Of a DNA stretch of 64,000 nt, positions 36,090 to 47,639 are shown piece after piece (the first letter of the stretch is position 1; each line of letters starts with the position of its first letter). The notes beneath the pieces were generated by a model. The model was not told the DNA's origin. It made no database searches and saw only the letters and a list, made by a program, of their open reading frames with translations. Origin of the DNA: Solenopsis invicta. Its lineage: Eukaryota; Arthropoda; Insecta; Hymenoptera; Formicidae. Location of the stretch: NCBI RefSeq assembly GCF_016802725.1, contig NC_052667.1, positions 25,752,346-25,816,345 on the forward strand. The letters are read 5' to 3'. The position numbers and the translations under genes are program-made.

Positions 36090-37200
36090 CTGCATAAGAT
36101 AAACGTACAAATTCTGAACAAAGACATATATTTTTATTAATATTAAGCTTTTCTTAATTCAGGTTTTAATAAATACGTTATATTAGATAAAGTATCTAGT
36201 TGTTGATCGACAGAACATATACATGAACATTATTTGAGTTTTTTAAAAATAGTTCTTTTTTCTGGAAACATAAAATGATGTGTTCTTGCATATTATAGAT
36301 TCTTAATCATTTTGAAACGTCACATAAATCTTAAGCAAATTTTTGTTCTATTTAGTCTATAATTAAGATATAAACTACACTTTAAATGTAAAAATACATG
36401 TGCAAAAATGTATCTGTAGATACAAATACACAAATTAAAAAATATATAGATACAGATATTTTAAAATCATCTCAGGTGCATATCAGGTATTAAAAAATTA
36501 TTTATTTTATTGTAACAATGGTAATATGCAACATAAAATATACTAAATAAAGGTTCATTAATGTTAGTGAGCATTATATAATGATTTGAACCGTAATGAT
36601 TTAACTAAAAGTACAGAATACGAAACGTGATTAAACACAGAATACCAATTTGGAACAATGTAGACTACATCATATGATGTTCGTTTTATTTTTTTTGAAC
36701 ATAGTAAAATAACAGATCTTTTCTTAACACTTCTTTATATTATACTGGCCAATGTGATTTTGTTGTTTGAATAAAATTTATCATTTCCTATGTATCTTGT
36801 GGGTCTTTGGAGGTTATGAACGTGATAGTAATCATATTTTTGTAATTCCCGTGAAAGACCGTACGGAATCTATTTTGATAAAAAAAAATAAGTGGTCGCA
36901 TATTACCAAGAACAATAATATATAGTGACTGCTCGCATGGATATGTGCTTCAATAAGTCAATACAATTATATTCATATTTGTGTTAATCATTCACAAAAT
37001 TTTGTTGACTCTGTAATCACTCTGTAACTGCTGCTATGCGCAAAACATTAAAAGAGAATGGCGTGATATGCGTGGTGTAATTCCTTGCTACGGAATTTCT
37101 TAAAAACAAATTTGATTTCGTCAAATTTTTATTTAAAAGAATTTATCCTTTGAAAGAAAGAATTGAAGTATTTTTTTTTCAAATTATAAAAGATACATAT
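36090..37200. other. AT-rich DNA, nothing recognised
   Basis: No supported exon or bounded repeat. Confidence 0.4.
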
Positions 37201-37215
37201 CCAATTAGTAATATT

Positions 37216-37416
37216 GTTATACGCCCAATATTGACGGTCCGGCGCGTGAACGGAATATCAATATTAGATTGACGATCGGCTGTCGTCTGTCTTTGGTTTT
37301 GAATACAAACTGACATCGAATTAAAGACCGTTATTTTACAAATTTGATTCGTTACCCGTTAATCCAAATTGATGCAATTATTCTTGTAAGTAACCAAATA
37401 ATTCTGAATATTACAA
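37216..37416 (+). repeat. possible solo LTR fragment
   Basis: The segment begins TGTTATACGCCC and could end at ATTACA near 37,416. It shares a GGCGCGTGAACGGAATAT word with the better supported LTR at 42,449 (GGCGCTTGAACGGTATTA) and contains AATTAAAGACC, a possible polyadenylation signal. The ends are not well defined. Confidence 0.3.
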
Positions 37417-37604
37417 TTATATTTATTTCTATTGTAGTAATAATTTGCATATTTTCCTAGCCTAGCATGTCAGGAGGACTAGAGAACCTCTAGGAAAGAG
37501 AATCATCAACTGGAGTCACGTGACCGACTCTGTGATTGGCTGGCGGAAATGTGCAAATTTTGCATTGCGACGTCAATGCATTGGCCGGCATGCATCACGC
37601 GGAG

Positions 37605-37845
37605 AGATTTAAAAAGAATCAGTAACACTGATTTTCTCCAAGAAGAGTATACGATAGCAAAGTGATCTGCCCGGGGACGACACTCATTTTTCATTAAAAA
37701 AATAAAATTTATTTTTATATTTTGTAAAATTTATTTTGGTTTATTTATTTTTAATAAAACATGAGTGCCGTCCACGGGCAGATCACCTTGCTATCATATT
37801 GTACTCTCCTTGGAGAGTATTACTGATTTTTTTTTAAGTCTTTAT
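37605..37845. repeat. inverted repeat, ~90-bp arms
   Basis: The left arm reads GTAACACTGATTTTCTCCAA, GAAGAGTATACGATAGC, GTGATCTGCCCGGGGACG. The right arm carries the reverse complement, with CGTCCACGGGCAGATCACC and GGAGAGTATTACTGA. The loop of about 50 bp is AT-rich. A third copy of the arm sits at 38,390-38,470 in the orientation of the right arm, preceded by part of the left arm/loop at 38,135-38,180. Confidence 0.75.
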
Positions 37846-38179
37846 GCGTATGTTATAGATGCGAAATTGTTTAAAAATAAATGTTAAAATAGGTTAAGAA
37901 TTTCTATACCGCGTGCGTTCGGAATATTCGAGATACTATTGTGTCATTGCCAAAACGCGTTTTTTGTTTAGCCTCTCTCGTTGTGAACCGCCGTAGGGAG
38001 ATGGGGTAATGCATGTTCAGACACGTCCAAGTATGGAGACGACGTTTGGCACTGGGCATGACTGCCGTTCCCAGTGATATCTTGCTAAGAAATAAATATC
38101 TACATAGTATTCAATGGATCATTTACCATGACCCGTACATAACAATAAATTTTATTTTTTTTAATGAAAAATAAGTGCC

Positions 38180-38390
38180 GTAGAGGAGACCGGGGCTAAA
38201 CGCCCCATATTTTAGAATTTCGAAGCTACAACTTCTCACATAATTAATTGTTATAATTACTTATACAAACGTGATAGAGACAATCTTTCTCTATATGTTA
38301 ATACCTAATATGATTCTGTTGATCATACGTTTTATTTTATAATAACCAAAATATAAACGTGCAACAACGTGGCCATTTTGCCCCGATGAA
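38180..38390. mobile_element. short GGGGCTAAA...TTTTGCCCC insertion between inverted-repeat copies
   Basis: GACCGGGGCTAAACGCCCC at the left and GGCCATTTTGCCCCGAT at the right are rough inverted ends. AATGAAAAATAAGTGCCGT just before and GATGAAAAATGAGTGCCGT just after look like a long duplicated target or leftover repeat. No coding capacity. Confidence 0.4.
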
Positions 38391-38882
38391 AAATGAGTGC
38401 CGTCCCCGGACAGATCATCTTGCTATCGTTTTGTACTCTTCTTGGAGAGTGTTACTGATTTTTTTCAAGTTTCTATGCGTATACATACGTTACAAGTGTT
38501 TACAATTAATTTTGAATACTTTTTATTAGTTTGTAATTCAGGGGGCACTCAACAGCCTATTTGCCTCTGGCTACTAGCTTCAGCTTCATTTTGCGATGGA
38601 CAAATCCGTATTTACTCTACATGGAATTTTTTTCTAGTAATAATTAAAAGTATAGCAATATGACTTAACTAACACAGATTCAACCGAGGATTCAGCTCAA
38701 TGTTTATGTTTTGGTAACAATCGAAATGTCAAGAAAAATTTTGACTTTTAATAAACATTTTGTAATGCTTAACTATACACAACACGTTCAGTTAACCGTA
38801 TGCTACATACAGTTAACTATACAATACTATACAGTTTGTTGTAAAATTGTGAAGATAGAATAGAAAGATAAAATAGACGAAA

Positions 38883-39181
38883 ATGGATATCAACCAATTC
38901 GTATGGAAATATTTTTATATGAGACAATTTCCTTTGATACAGTGTAAAATTTGTGATGTGACCTACAACGGTTATTTCAAAAGACAAGCAGAGAATCACA
39001 TATCACTCAATCATCTACAGATACTGTTTGAATTAATGGAAGAAATATTAGTACAATTTTGAAGTTATAGTCCCAGGAACTCCACGGTTTTCTGCAAAAT
39101 GCTGTCTGTGCAATGGCTTTATAACCCTGACTTACAATTATTGGCGTAGATTAAGACAGCATACAAGGTTCTGTCTAGCAT
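38883..39181 (+). CDS. double BED-type zinc-finger exon, frameshifted
   Basis: An ATG at 38,883 opens a 59-codon frame with a first finger: CKICDV (C-x2-C), then about 13 residues and NHISLNH (H-x4-H), in a FVWKYFYMRQ context typical of BED fingers, which bind DNA and occur in hAT transposases and their domesticated derivatives. The frame stops at 39,060. Shifted by one base (from 39,061) it continues with PRFSAKCCLCNG (C-x2-C) and RLRQHTRFC (H-x3-C), a second finger. It ends at a donor-like T|GTAAGT at 39,181-39,182. Either one base separates the two fingers in a pseudogene or the stop is real. Too short to have been obvious by length alone. Confidence 0.5.
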
Positions 39182-40027
39182 GTAAGTAACTACTCAGATA
39201 ATAACGTGTGTTAAAGCAAATTCGCGGAAATTTCTGATTTCTTTTTGTTGACAACTTGCCTTATATTTCAACAATATTTTTATTTTTAAAGGGCGGAATA
39301 TATTAAACGATATATGTTAAATGCAATTTTTACCCCAAAGAGGGACGGTTAATCAATGACAAAAAATCTCATACCCGAGAGTTTGGCTAAATTGCTTATT
39401 AATCAAATGATATACGTAAGTAAAACTTTATATTATCAATTTTATAATATCGACTATGTTTTCGTTTTATTAACGTTATATGTTTTTATAGATATAATCT
39501 GCAGTGTAATTTCGCGTTACATTAAGAAAGTTTTTTTCGCACATTAAACCTCGATTATTTCGGAAAATTGACGTGCAAATTTAGTATGCAGCATCGCTTT
39601 CAGCGTCCAAAGATCTATAAGAAATACCTTGTCTCAAAATAATTTCTGGTTGTAAAGTAATGTGATAAAAATATGTAATTATACTAAAGAAAAATTATAT
39701 TTAAATTAATGAAACCGTTTCTTTAACTTGGTTTTTGTTTTAATTAAAGCGCAAATTTTTAAGAAAACTAAAAATTTATTTAATTTGATCAAGAAATGAT
39801 GTTAATAACTCTTTTTAAAGTGAATAAATTATTTATTTCATTTAACCAAATAATTTTTCAATTCAAAGAAAGGACTAACAGAAATGTAAGAAATAATTTA
39901 GTTGTTCTTAAAAAAAGATTCGTGTTGCACAACCAAACTATTTCTTTAATTTGAATAAAAAGAACCGAAAAATTTTGTGTGAATAAGCTTCATATTTCTT
40001 TGATATGAGAAATCACTTTCATTTCAG

Positions 40028-40168
40028 AAGGGCCTGACAATTACTGGAAGAGATCATACGTTTTGTTCAAAGAAAGAGTAAAGCGATGGAAGCAATGTTT
40101 CATGGACAAAATGAAAATTGACGATATGATACAAATTGTATACAAACGATACATAGCTACAAATGCAA
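40028..40168 (+). CDS. candidate internal exon of unknown gene
   Basis: TTTCATTTCAG|AAGGGCC is a good acceptor and GCAA|GTAGGT a possible donor. The 141 bases between are open in one frame (GPDNYWKRSYVLFKERVK...) and of symmetric phase 1. The basic, aromatic-rich peptide is unrecognised. It could belong with the BED exon 850 bp upstream, but joining to the donor at 39,182 would create TAA, so that exact join is wrong or the gene is dead. Confidence 0.3.
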
Positions 40169-40404
40169 GTAGGTTGTATATTATATGAAATGCCTCTGCG
40201 TGCGCGCATCTAAGTAGAGCCGTGCGCCAAAACAAAAACTAATAACCAAAATAAATGACGAAGAAATATATGATTAATGAATACCAGCTAGAGAGTAAGC
40301 AGCCATGATTGGTCCATTAGCGCATGCATAAGGAAATGGGCCAATCAACTTCTTTATGCAGACGGTTATGCAGCTATACAAAAGTGTGTGCTAGAGCCTT
40401 TACC

Positions 40405-41740
40405 AAACTATCAACCAAATCCAAATACTTAGTTAAATATGAAAAACAGAGGAAGACAAATTTTTAGAGTAAGTGACATAACTTAGCTACGCATGAAGGG
40501 TTCTGCGTGGGCGAACCGGTAGTTCTCTAGTTACACGTGAAGCCAAAATGGACATCTTAAAAAATTTGAAGGAGGCACTGGAGAAAATGGAAGGTTTGCA
40601 TTGCGGGGTTTCTAGCGCGGAGACAGTGATAGGGGTTGCAGATAGAGCTCAGCCGAACTTTGGAAGCACCACCGCTACTATTTCGGCGGAAAGCATCGGG
40701 GCAGTGATCAGCCGATCTATTAGGAGGAATGGCTCTGGTGCGAAGAAAAGGAGGGCTAAGCGGAAACACGAGAATTCAGTAGAACCTCTCCTGGTACCGC
40801 AGACCCTTGGTAACAATACCAAGAGAGAGGGAGGGGCCCAACGATAACAAGCGGCGGAAGGGCTCCATGGACACGCCTCCCACGGTGGAAGGATCCGCTA
40901 AGAAACGAAGAGCCCAACAGAATGGAACCTATGCAGATGCGATGGATTCCTTCCAGGAGTCATCATCTTTGAGGGTTAGCAAAGAGGAAATCACTGATGA
41001 GCAGCTGGCTCTTCTGATGACCGTCAGCAGGGCAATCAGTGGGATCCGGCACGGTCGCATTCCAGGATTCCTACGTACCTTTCTTAGGGAAGGTGCAGCG
41101 ATAGTTATGAGCAGGGATAAAGCATTTCTAATCTGGCTCAGTGAGCAGATGGAGAACATCTCTCCTTGAGAAAACGTCAAGCTCAAGTGGTAGGACTGGA
41201 GGTACTTCAAAGGCAGCAGTAAGCTCGCCAGGCCCTGCCAGTAGGCGCAGGCACGGAAACCTGTCGCCCTAGCGCCAGATAATTGCACGTAATGCCATCT
41301 CGCCTCCCCGCTTTCGAAGCCGCGAGTAACGAACCAAATACAATGCCATTACAATATAAAGAAACTCTCATCGGGAATTTGTAATAATTAACTAAATTGT
41401 ATCTAATATTTTAGAACACCTTTTTTTGCTGTGCAGCACGTAAAAGAATTGTATGAATCAACTCGTGTGTTACATTTCAGAAGAAATTAAAGTTATCTAA
41501 TCATGCTAAAGAGGCATTCGTCTCTTGTAACAAATCATTAACAGAGTACCGATTATAGTATCTACAAATAATTAAAGTGATGCAGCAATGAGTATCAAAG
41601 TCAAAGACATTTGTAAAAATAATAGAAGCGTCATAGTCAAAACTGGAACAATGTCGTCATGATATTATTTTGAATACATTGACACAGAAAAAAGATACAG
41701 AAAAAAATATTATAAGTACATACATGTATATATCTTTATT
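40405..41740 (+). repeat. segmental duplication, copy 1 (partner 44,996-46,370)
   Basis: From ATCAACCAAATCCAAATACT to the TA microsatellite near 41,745, this segment matches 44,996-46,370 in order and orientation. Shared blocks include CTACGCATGAAGGGTTCTGC, GAAGGTTTGCATTGCGGGG, ATAAAGAAACTCTCATCGGG and AAATAATAGAAGCGTCATAG. Copy 1 keeps about 150 bp near 41,080-41,270 that copy 2 lacks; copy 2 carries about 230 extra bp near 45,280-45,520. Both end in TATA-type microsatellites. Confidence 0.85.
40548..41169 (+). pseudogene. retroelement ORF1 (DUF4780-like gag) relic, frameshifted
   Basis: A first frame, 40,548-40,847, encodes a coiled-coil-like start (ILKNLKEALEKMEG) and a basic stretch (GAKKRRAKRKHE). 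A second frame, open to 41,169, continues with a Thr/Pro-Arg tract, TYADAMDSF, and then an acidic helical part ending GFLRTFLREGAAIVMSRDKA and FLIWLSEQ. TYAxA...LTxEQ...P.F...L..G...V...D..WL is the pattern of the DUF4780/gag-like domain in ORF1 of many insect non-LTR elements. A one-base shift near 40,810-40,845 links the two frames. No RT follows, so this is an orphaned piece. Confidence 0.6.

Positions 41741-41744
<4 letters not shown>

Positions 41745-41808
<64 letters not shown>
41745..41808. repeat. (TA)n microsatellite
   Basis: A TA run with one phase change. It marks the right edge of the 40.4-kb duplicated segment. Confidence 0.9.
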
Positions 41809-41809
<1 letters not shown>

Positions 41810-41812
<3 letters not shown>

Positions 41813-42368
41813 GCGCGTATACACATATGGACGACAAAGTAGCAAACTTATTATTTTTGTACCTTCCCAAATGAATATTTGTCTCGTTTGATCCAGTATA
41901 TTTTTCTTCATCTACAACACACGTGCGTTACGAAATCTTAATATAAATAAACATAATATGTATTTGATACACTCACCGATCGAGTCGAATGTCATTAAAT
42001 ATTTTTATCAATTGTAATTTACATCCAAGTAACGTACAAATAGATAAATTCGTTACCCCGTTATCATTCGTTTCTAATTTTTGTACATTTACAAATTTTT
42101 TATTTCAATAAAATTTTCTCATTTTGTAGAAAAAGTGTATTCTCTTTATAATAGGTGTACTTTAAAGATTTCATACATTTTTTTTTGAACGCATATCATT
42201 TTTATTAGATTACACAATTTCAAAATATTTATTTTAAGTAAATACCATTTAGATTTGAATAAGAGATTTTAAATATTAATATAGAAAATATTTAATAGAG
42301 AAAATATTAATATATCATTTTGATTGAAAAAATTAAAGATTTTTAGGCGCGCGCACACACATAGGCGC

Positions 42369-42409
<41 letters not shown>

Positions 42410-42440
42410 AATAAAAACCTAACATAGAAAGTAATAATGG
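41810..42440. other. AT-rich DNA, no gene
   Basis: Only a second (TA)n run at about 42,370-42,405 is notable. Confidence 0.5.
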
Positions 42441-42448
42441 AAGGATAA

Positions 42449-42742
42449 TGTCATGTCCTTCGGTTTTGTTCTTACGTTTCGCTTGAGTCGATCGATATGA
42501 AGTGATCGACGGAAAAAGAAGATCGTCTCTAGGACGAAGATGTAAATATAGTTTGACATCTGACAATGAGTCCGATTCGGGCGCTTGAACGGTATTAACG
42601 TTTGTGCGAGCGATCCCGTTTCCTGGACGAATTACCGTATACCATACCCTGTTTAATTCTGTTCTTAGTTTTGCATTAAAGCTCTTTCTTAAAAAAAATC
42701 CGTGTTATTATTACGCGAGTGCCGAGAGAGACGGACATAACA
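42449..42742 (+). repeat. solo LTR, ~294 bp
   Basis: It begins TGTCATGTCC and ends GGACATAACA, which are short inverted repeats with the TG...CA rule of LTRs. ATAA before and ATTA after could be a four-base target duplication with one change. Internal features fit an LTR: TTGCATTAAAGCTC as a polyadenylation-type word and a GC-richer 5' part. No primer-binding site or coding region adjoins, so it is solo. Confidence 0.55.
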
Positions 42743-43330
42743 ATTATTTGATAAGAATATCATGTAAAGAGACTAATCTCGATTAATGCGAAAATAATAT
42801 AAAATTACTTTCAGGTTGCGAAATTGGTGACAGATTCTAAATTTTTTAAATTACTGGTACAAATTACTAGTTGTATATAAATCATTCAAATCAATACGTC
42901 ATAAATGCAACATTTAATGAAAAATATCCAAGGTGTCGTTAAGATAAATAAATTTTGCAAATTTATTTCATTATTTCAGATATAAATCATACCTTGGATC
43001 GTGGAGGACGAATCCTTCACATTGTTGTAAGCCGAATCTGTCTCATTTATTTTTATTGATGATTTAGGTAACACGACGGCCGTACAAGTGGCAAAAATAA
43101 TGGACGCACATTTTGATTACGTCAAACATGCTGATAATTACCATCATTCGTTTCATTATATCTATATAATAAATTAGATTAATTTGTTTATTTTAGCATA
43201 AACTCCGCTATATCAGTCCCTACCCTGGGGTCCCATCACTAAAGAGATGAGAACGGTCAAGAGAGGAGTAACAACCTCGTGAATAAATCAGGGTTTACCC
43301 GAGTGATAGCACCACATAAGGACTCATATA

Positions 43331-43497
43331 CAGGGTATTCATTAATGGTTGTTTCCACGTTTTACCAGAAGAGACGATTTACCGACTGCACTTGTAATTT
43401 GCTAAACGTTCCTTAGATGTCAGCTATTTCAGTTGAGCGCGCGATCGCGCTCCGAGCAGGACCGAGTGACACGTGCAGACCGCTAATAAACATCCTG
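43331..43497. mobile_element. diverged TA-flanked MITE, CAGGGTGATTATTAATGA family
   Basis: CAGGGTATTCATTAATGGTT on the left with ACCAGAAGAGACGATTTACC inside, and CGCTAATAAACATCCTG on the right, keep the family's ends and inner words. TA is on both sides. The central part is GC-rich and unlike the other copies. Confidence 0.55.
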
Positions 43498-43504
43498 TAT
43501 ATGC

Positions 43505-44090
43505 AAAAAAATTTACCTTGAACAAATGGCGAGAAAAACTTGATTAAAATTAGCTCGCGTAATCCGTTTATTAGGAAAAGCCAAGATTTCTAAAGAAAAG
43601 TATTTAGGAAATAAAGGTAGGAATTTATGAATCTCAAAGGCACCATCCGAAAGGATTGTACGTTTCTGTTATATTTTCGACAAAAACATGTGTACATTAA
43701 TTAATATCTGTATACTGATGATGATTATTGAGTATGATTTGAACATTTTGTAGAAAATAAAGATTTATCTCGACTAATACGAAGATCATATAAAATTACT
43801 TTCAGGCCCGGGTTATGTTAAAATATTGCATTGACGATACTATTAATGAAAAATTATTGTTTCCGTTAATTATGCCGAACTCAAAACCACAAAATATATG
43901 CCATTAATTCATAACATTTTGCATATATCTGTTAAGATATCAGCTTGTAAAAGCGTTAAACATAAATGTACACGAATAGTTAATCAAATCTACATGGAAA
44001 ATCATATATATGCAAAAAAAGTTAATCTTGAACAAATGGCGAGAAACTTGAATAAAATTAGCTCGCGTAATACGTTTATTAGGAATTATA
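43505..44090 (+). repeat. local direct duplication
   Basis: TTGAACAAATGGCGAGAAA followed by TTAGCTCGCGTAAT(C/A)CG and TTTATTAGGAA occurs at about 43,517-43,578 and again at about 44,027-44,085. A second shared block, CGATTAATGCGAAAATAATA / CGACTAATACGAAGATCATA with ATAAAATTACTTTCAGG, links 42,780-42,825 and 43,773-43,807. These are rearranged copies of one segment with no clear frame. Confidence 0.6.
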
Positions 44091-44109
44091 TCAAAATAAT
44101 GAATTAAAT

Positions 44110-44990
44110 TTAAACATATTCATTTGTTCATTTTAGTATCAATATATCAAAAGTGGGTAGGCAAACTGCCTGATAATCTTTCTAAATGCCTACGAGATGC
44201 CTTCCCATGAGAATTACATCCGCTCAAATTCTGGGCACAATCAATTGATTTCCGACCTGGCAACGCCAATATGGTGTATAGTTGCAGCTGGGCTCAGACA
44301 ATCAAGTTGTGGGTGCTCCAGAATCCCAGCTGCAAATCTACAAAACACTAATCGGAATAAGTCAGTTTCACTACAATGTATCTCTACGGAACCATCAATT
44401 TTTACAAGTGGATCAAGTCTTAGGAATATTTTTGTATTCGATACAAAATTGGAGACAAAGTCGATCGAAAAATACTGGTTAGAGATTAAGAGGCCAACCT
44501 AAAATCGCTATAAATGGACAATATATTTTGTCATCAATGTCTAATATAGTGTCCCTTTATGATCAAAAGGGCCGAAGGAACCCTAAAACATATCACGGTA
44601 AGTTTATTCAATATTTTTAAGATACTCAAAAAAAGAAAAATTTTAAGCATTATTGACAGATTTTTATTAGATTTTTGAATTAGACTTATATAATTTCAAA
44701 TTTGTTTAGAGAATTAAAATACATACAAAAATAAAGAAAAATGTTGATAATGTTAGAGATACTATTATTATATCGCGGATGTACCTTTTAGTAACTTCCC
44801 ACATGCATAAATATGCAAAAAGACTGGATTTTGATTGGAGACGATACTGCCAATGTATACATAACAAGTTTGAAGCAAAATTTTAAGCTTTTAAAACCTT
44901 ATTCGTTTTTAAACTTCCCACAGAAATAACAGGAATACATTTAACGAGTAGAAGTTTGATAATAAGCTTTCTGAAAAATAATGTAAAAAT
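44110..44990. other. unassigned stretch with two short frames
   Basis: Around 44,187-44,510 the composition is more balanced and two overlapping plus frames (101 and 66 codons) are open. Their translations show no motif I recognise. The rest to 44,990 is AT-rich. Confidence 0.3.
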
Positions 44991-44995
44991 TTTAA

Positions 44996-46370
44996 GCCTT
45001 ACGGATCAACCAAATCCAATTACTTAGTTAAATATAAAAAATGGACGGATTTTTAGAGTGATATACCTTATCTACGCATGCAGGGCTCTGCGTGGGCGTA
45101 CCAGTAGTTCCCTAGTTGCTCATAAGGCTAAAATAAACTCCTTAAAAAATTTGAAGGAGGCAGTGGAGGAGATGAAAGGTTTGCATTGCGGGGCCTCTAA
45201 CGCAAAAGCAATGGAAGGGGTTGCGGACAGGGCTCAGTCGGGCTCTGGAAGTGCCACCGCTTCGTACGGAAGCCGCCGAGGAAAAAAATTATCTAAAACT
45301 TTAGTGTAAGTTACGTGCTAATCGAATTTGCATAAATTTGCAGTGTCAAATTTGTGAAGAAGTAAGAAAAATTAAGAGCTCCACAGTGCATCGGCAAATT
45401 GTGCATTTCTATGATTTTTGTTTAAGATGGATCAAGAAAATAAAGTACACCCTTTCATCAAGATAAGAGAAGATTTAATTAAAATAAAAAATATATATAG
45501 CCAATTGAAATTTATTACTTCTGTTTCGGCGGAAAGCATCGCGGCAATCAGCCGTCCTATTAGGAGGAACCGTTCTGATGTGAAGAAAAGAAGGATTAAC
45601 AATAAGCAGAAACGCGAGAGTTCAGTGAAACCTCTCCTGGTACCGTGGTTCCCCTGGCAACAACATCGAGAGAAGGGAAAGGGCACAACGATAACAAGCG
45701 GCGGAAGAGCTCCATGGACACGCCTCCCACGGCGGAAGAATCCGCTAAGAAACGAAGGGCTTAGCAGAGTGGGACCTATGCAGATGCGGCGAATTCCTTA
45801 ACAGGGGTTATCATCTTTGAGTTATCAAAAAGGAATCATTGGTGAGCGGCTGGCTCTTCTGAAGCTGAGCGATCAGTGGGATCCGAGAAAATCACATTCC
45901 AGGATTCCAACGTACCAGATAATTGCAAGTAATGCCACTTTGTCTCTCCGCGCCCGAAGCCGCGAATAACGAGCCAAATACGATGCCATTACAATATAAG
46001 GAAACTCTCATCGGGAATTTGTAATAATTAACTAAATTGCATTCAATATTTTAGAATACCTTTTTTTTGCTGTGCGGCACGTAAAAGAATTGTACGAATC
46101 AACTCGTGTGTTACATTTCAGAAGAAATTAATGTTATCTAATCATGCTAAAGGGCATTCGTTTCTCATAACAAATCATTAACAGAGTACCGATTATAGTA
46201 TCTACAAATAATTAAAGTGGTGCAGCAATGAGTATCAAAGACAAAGATATTTGTAAAAATAATAGAAGCGTCATAGTCAAAGCTGGAACAATGTCGTCAT
46301 AATATTATTTTGAATACATTGACATACACAGAAAAAAAATATAAATACATGTATATATCTCTATTCTTAT
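44996..46370 (+). repeat. segmental duplication, copy 2, with ORF1 relic
   Basis: Matches 40,405-41,740. The ORF1-like relic is more damaged here. The start part (SLKNLKEAVEEMKGLHCGAS) runs in the frame 45,058-45,309, is interrupted by about 230 unrelated bp, resumes at SVSAESIAAISRPIRRNRSD near 45,520, and has lost most of the C-terminal domain by deletion near 45,900. The segment ends in a TA/CATA microsatellite at about 46,370-46,400. Confidence 0.8.
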
Positions 46371-46624
46371 ATATATATATATATACATACATATATATAT
46401 AAAGAAGAAATAATATCATTATGATAATGAATTGTTTAAAATCCGAATTTCTTCTCTAATAGTTTATCAAATCTATCCTTCCCCATTCCCTATGCTCCAG
46501 AGCCCTCGCCCAAATATAACATTTTTAATATAAAAAACATTTATATTAATCTTTTCCTTGTTTAGTATAATGTTTAACGTTAAAGAATCGATTTGAAAGA
46601 CAGTTTAAATTAAAAATTACAGAA

Positions 46625-46935
46625 CAAACGCTCACAATTTTGTAGCAAACGCTTAACGACAAACGCTCATAATTCCGTAGCAAACGTTTGCAATTCTGCA
46701 GCAAACGCTCACAATTTCGTATCAAACGTTTACCGACAAACGCTTACAATTCCATAGCAAACGCTTAACGCCGTATAAACGCTCTACAAACTCTTTACAT
46801 AAGCGCTTTTCAAACGCTTAACATTGCAATTTCCTCTCTACAAACTCTTTACTGATTGTTTCTAAAGTCGACTTAACGAATCCTTAGGAAACGCTCATGT
46901 AAACTCCAAGAAAACGCTTGTAAACGCTTTCATTT
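46625..46935. repeat. AAACGCTTA/CAATTT irregular repeat block
   Basis: The word AAACGCT or AAACGTTT occurs about 13 times in 310 bp, often as CAAACGCTCACAATTT or AGCAAACGCTTAACGAC, with spacers of varied length around 15-25 bp. This is neither a clean tandem array nor chance. It could be a degenerate minisatellite or a cluster of protein-binding sites. Confidence 0.75.
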
Positions 46936-47639
46936 TTGCCAGGGAAGAAGATCTAGAGATATTTAATCTTGACCTAAGCAAATGGAATTTAAGGTTTAGG
47001 CATTTAGTGATACATAAATATGGTACTATTAATTAAATGTTCGGAATGAAATCATTATTTAGGAATCTCAGTTATGGTTTTGGAAAACCCACGTACCCGT
47101 TTCGTACAGTTCAAAGTCTGGCCACAATATAAAAAAGAAAAAGATTCAAACGTAACAATATAAAAATGAGTTTTACTAGGCTTTTTTCTCAATGTATAAG
47201 ATATAGTCCCAGAGTTCGAATCAACTAACAATAAGATAAAAAAATTTTGATCATACTTGTATCAGTTACCAGTATAAATTATTTATGTGTTATTTAGGTC
47301 TTAAAATAGATAAACGCCAAGAGGATTTTCTTGACTTCAAAAGAAATTCTTCTGAAGAATGGATTAATAGTACATATATTTTTTAATTTTTATAAGGATG
47401 TACAAGATAAAATTTTTGAATTATACCTGATTATATGTAATTACTCTGTGTAAACATTAGTATATTAAAAGTTCTGTCGATATGAATGCTCTCAGGGTAA
47501 AACGCTGTAACAGTCATTAATAATCACTCTGTGTGTGTGTGTGTGTGTGCGTGCGTGTGTAAACAATATAAGGATCCAATAAATATATTCATAAAAAACA
47601 TACGTATTACAGAGATTCTATAAATGTGAACTGATATTG

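Noticed and set aside
46625..46935. CRISPR-like array
   Set aside because: Repeat word is only 7-8 bases, spacing irregular, spacers not unique, and the genome is clearly eukaryotic.
47205..47240. GAGTTCGAATCAAC as a tRNA T-arm
   Set aside because: No acceptor, D or anticodon stem can be formed around it.
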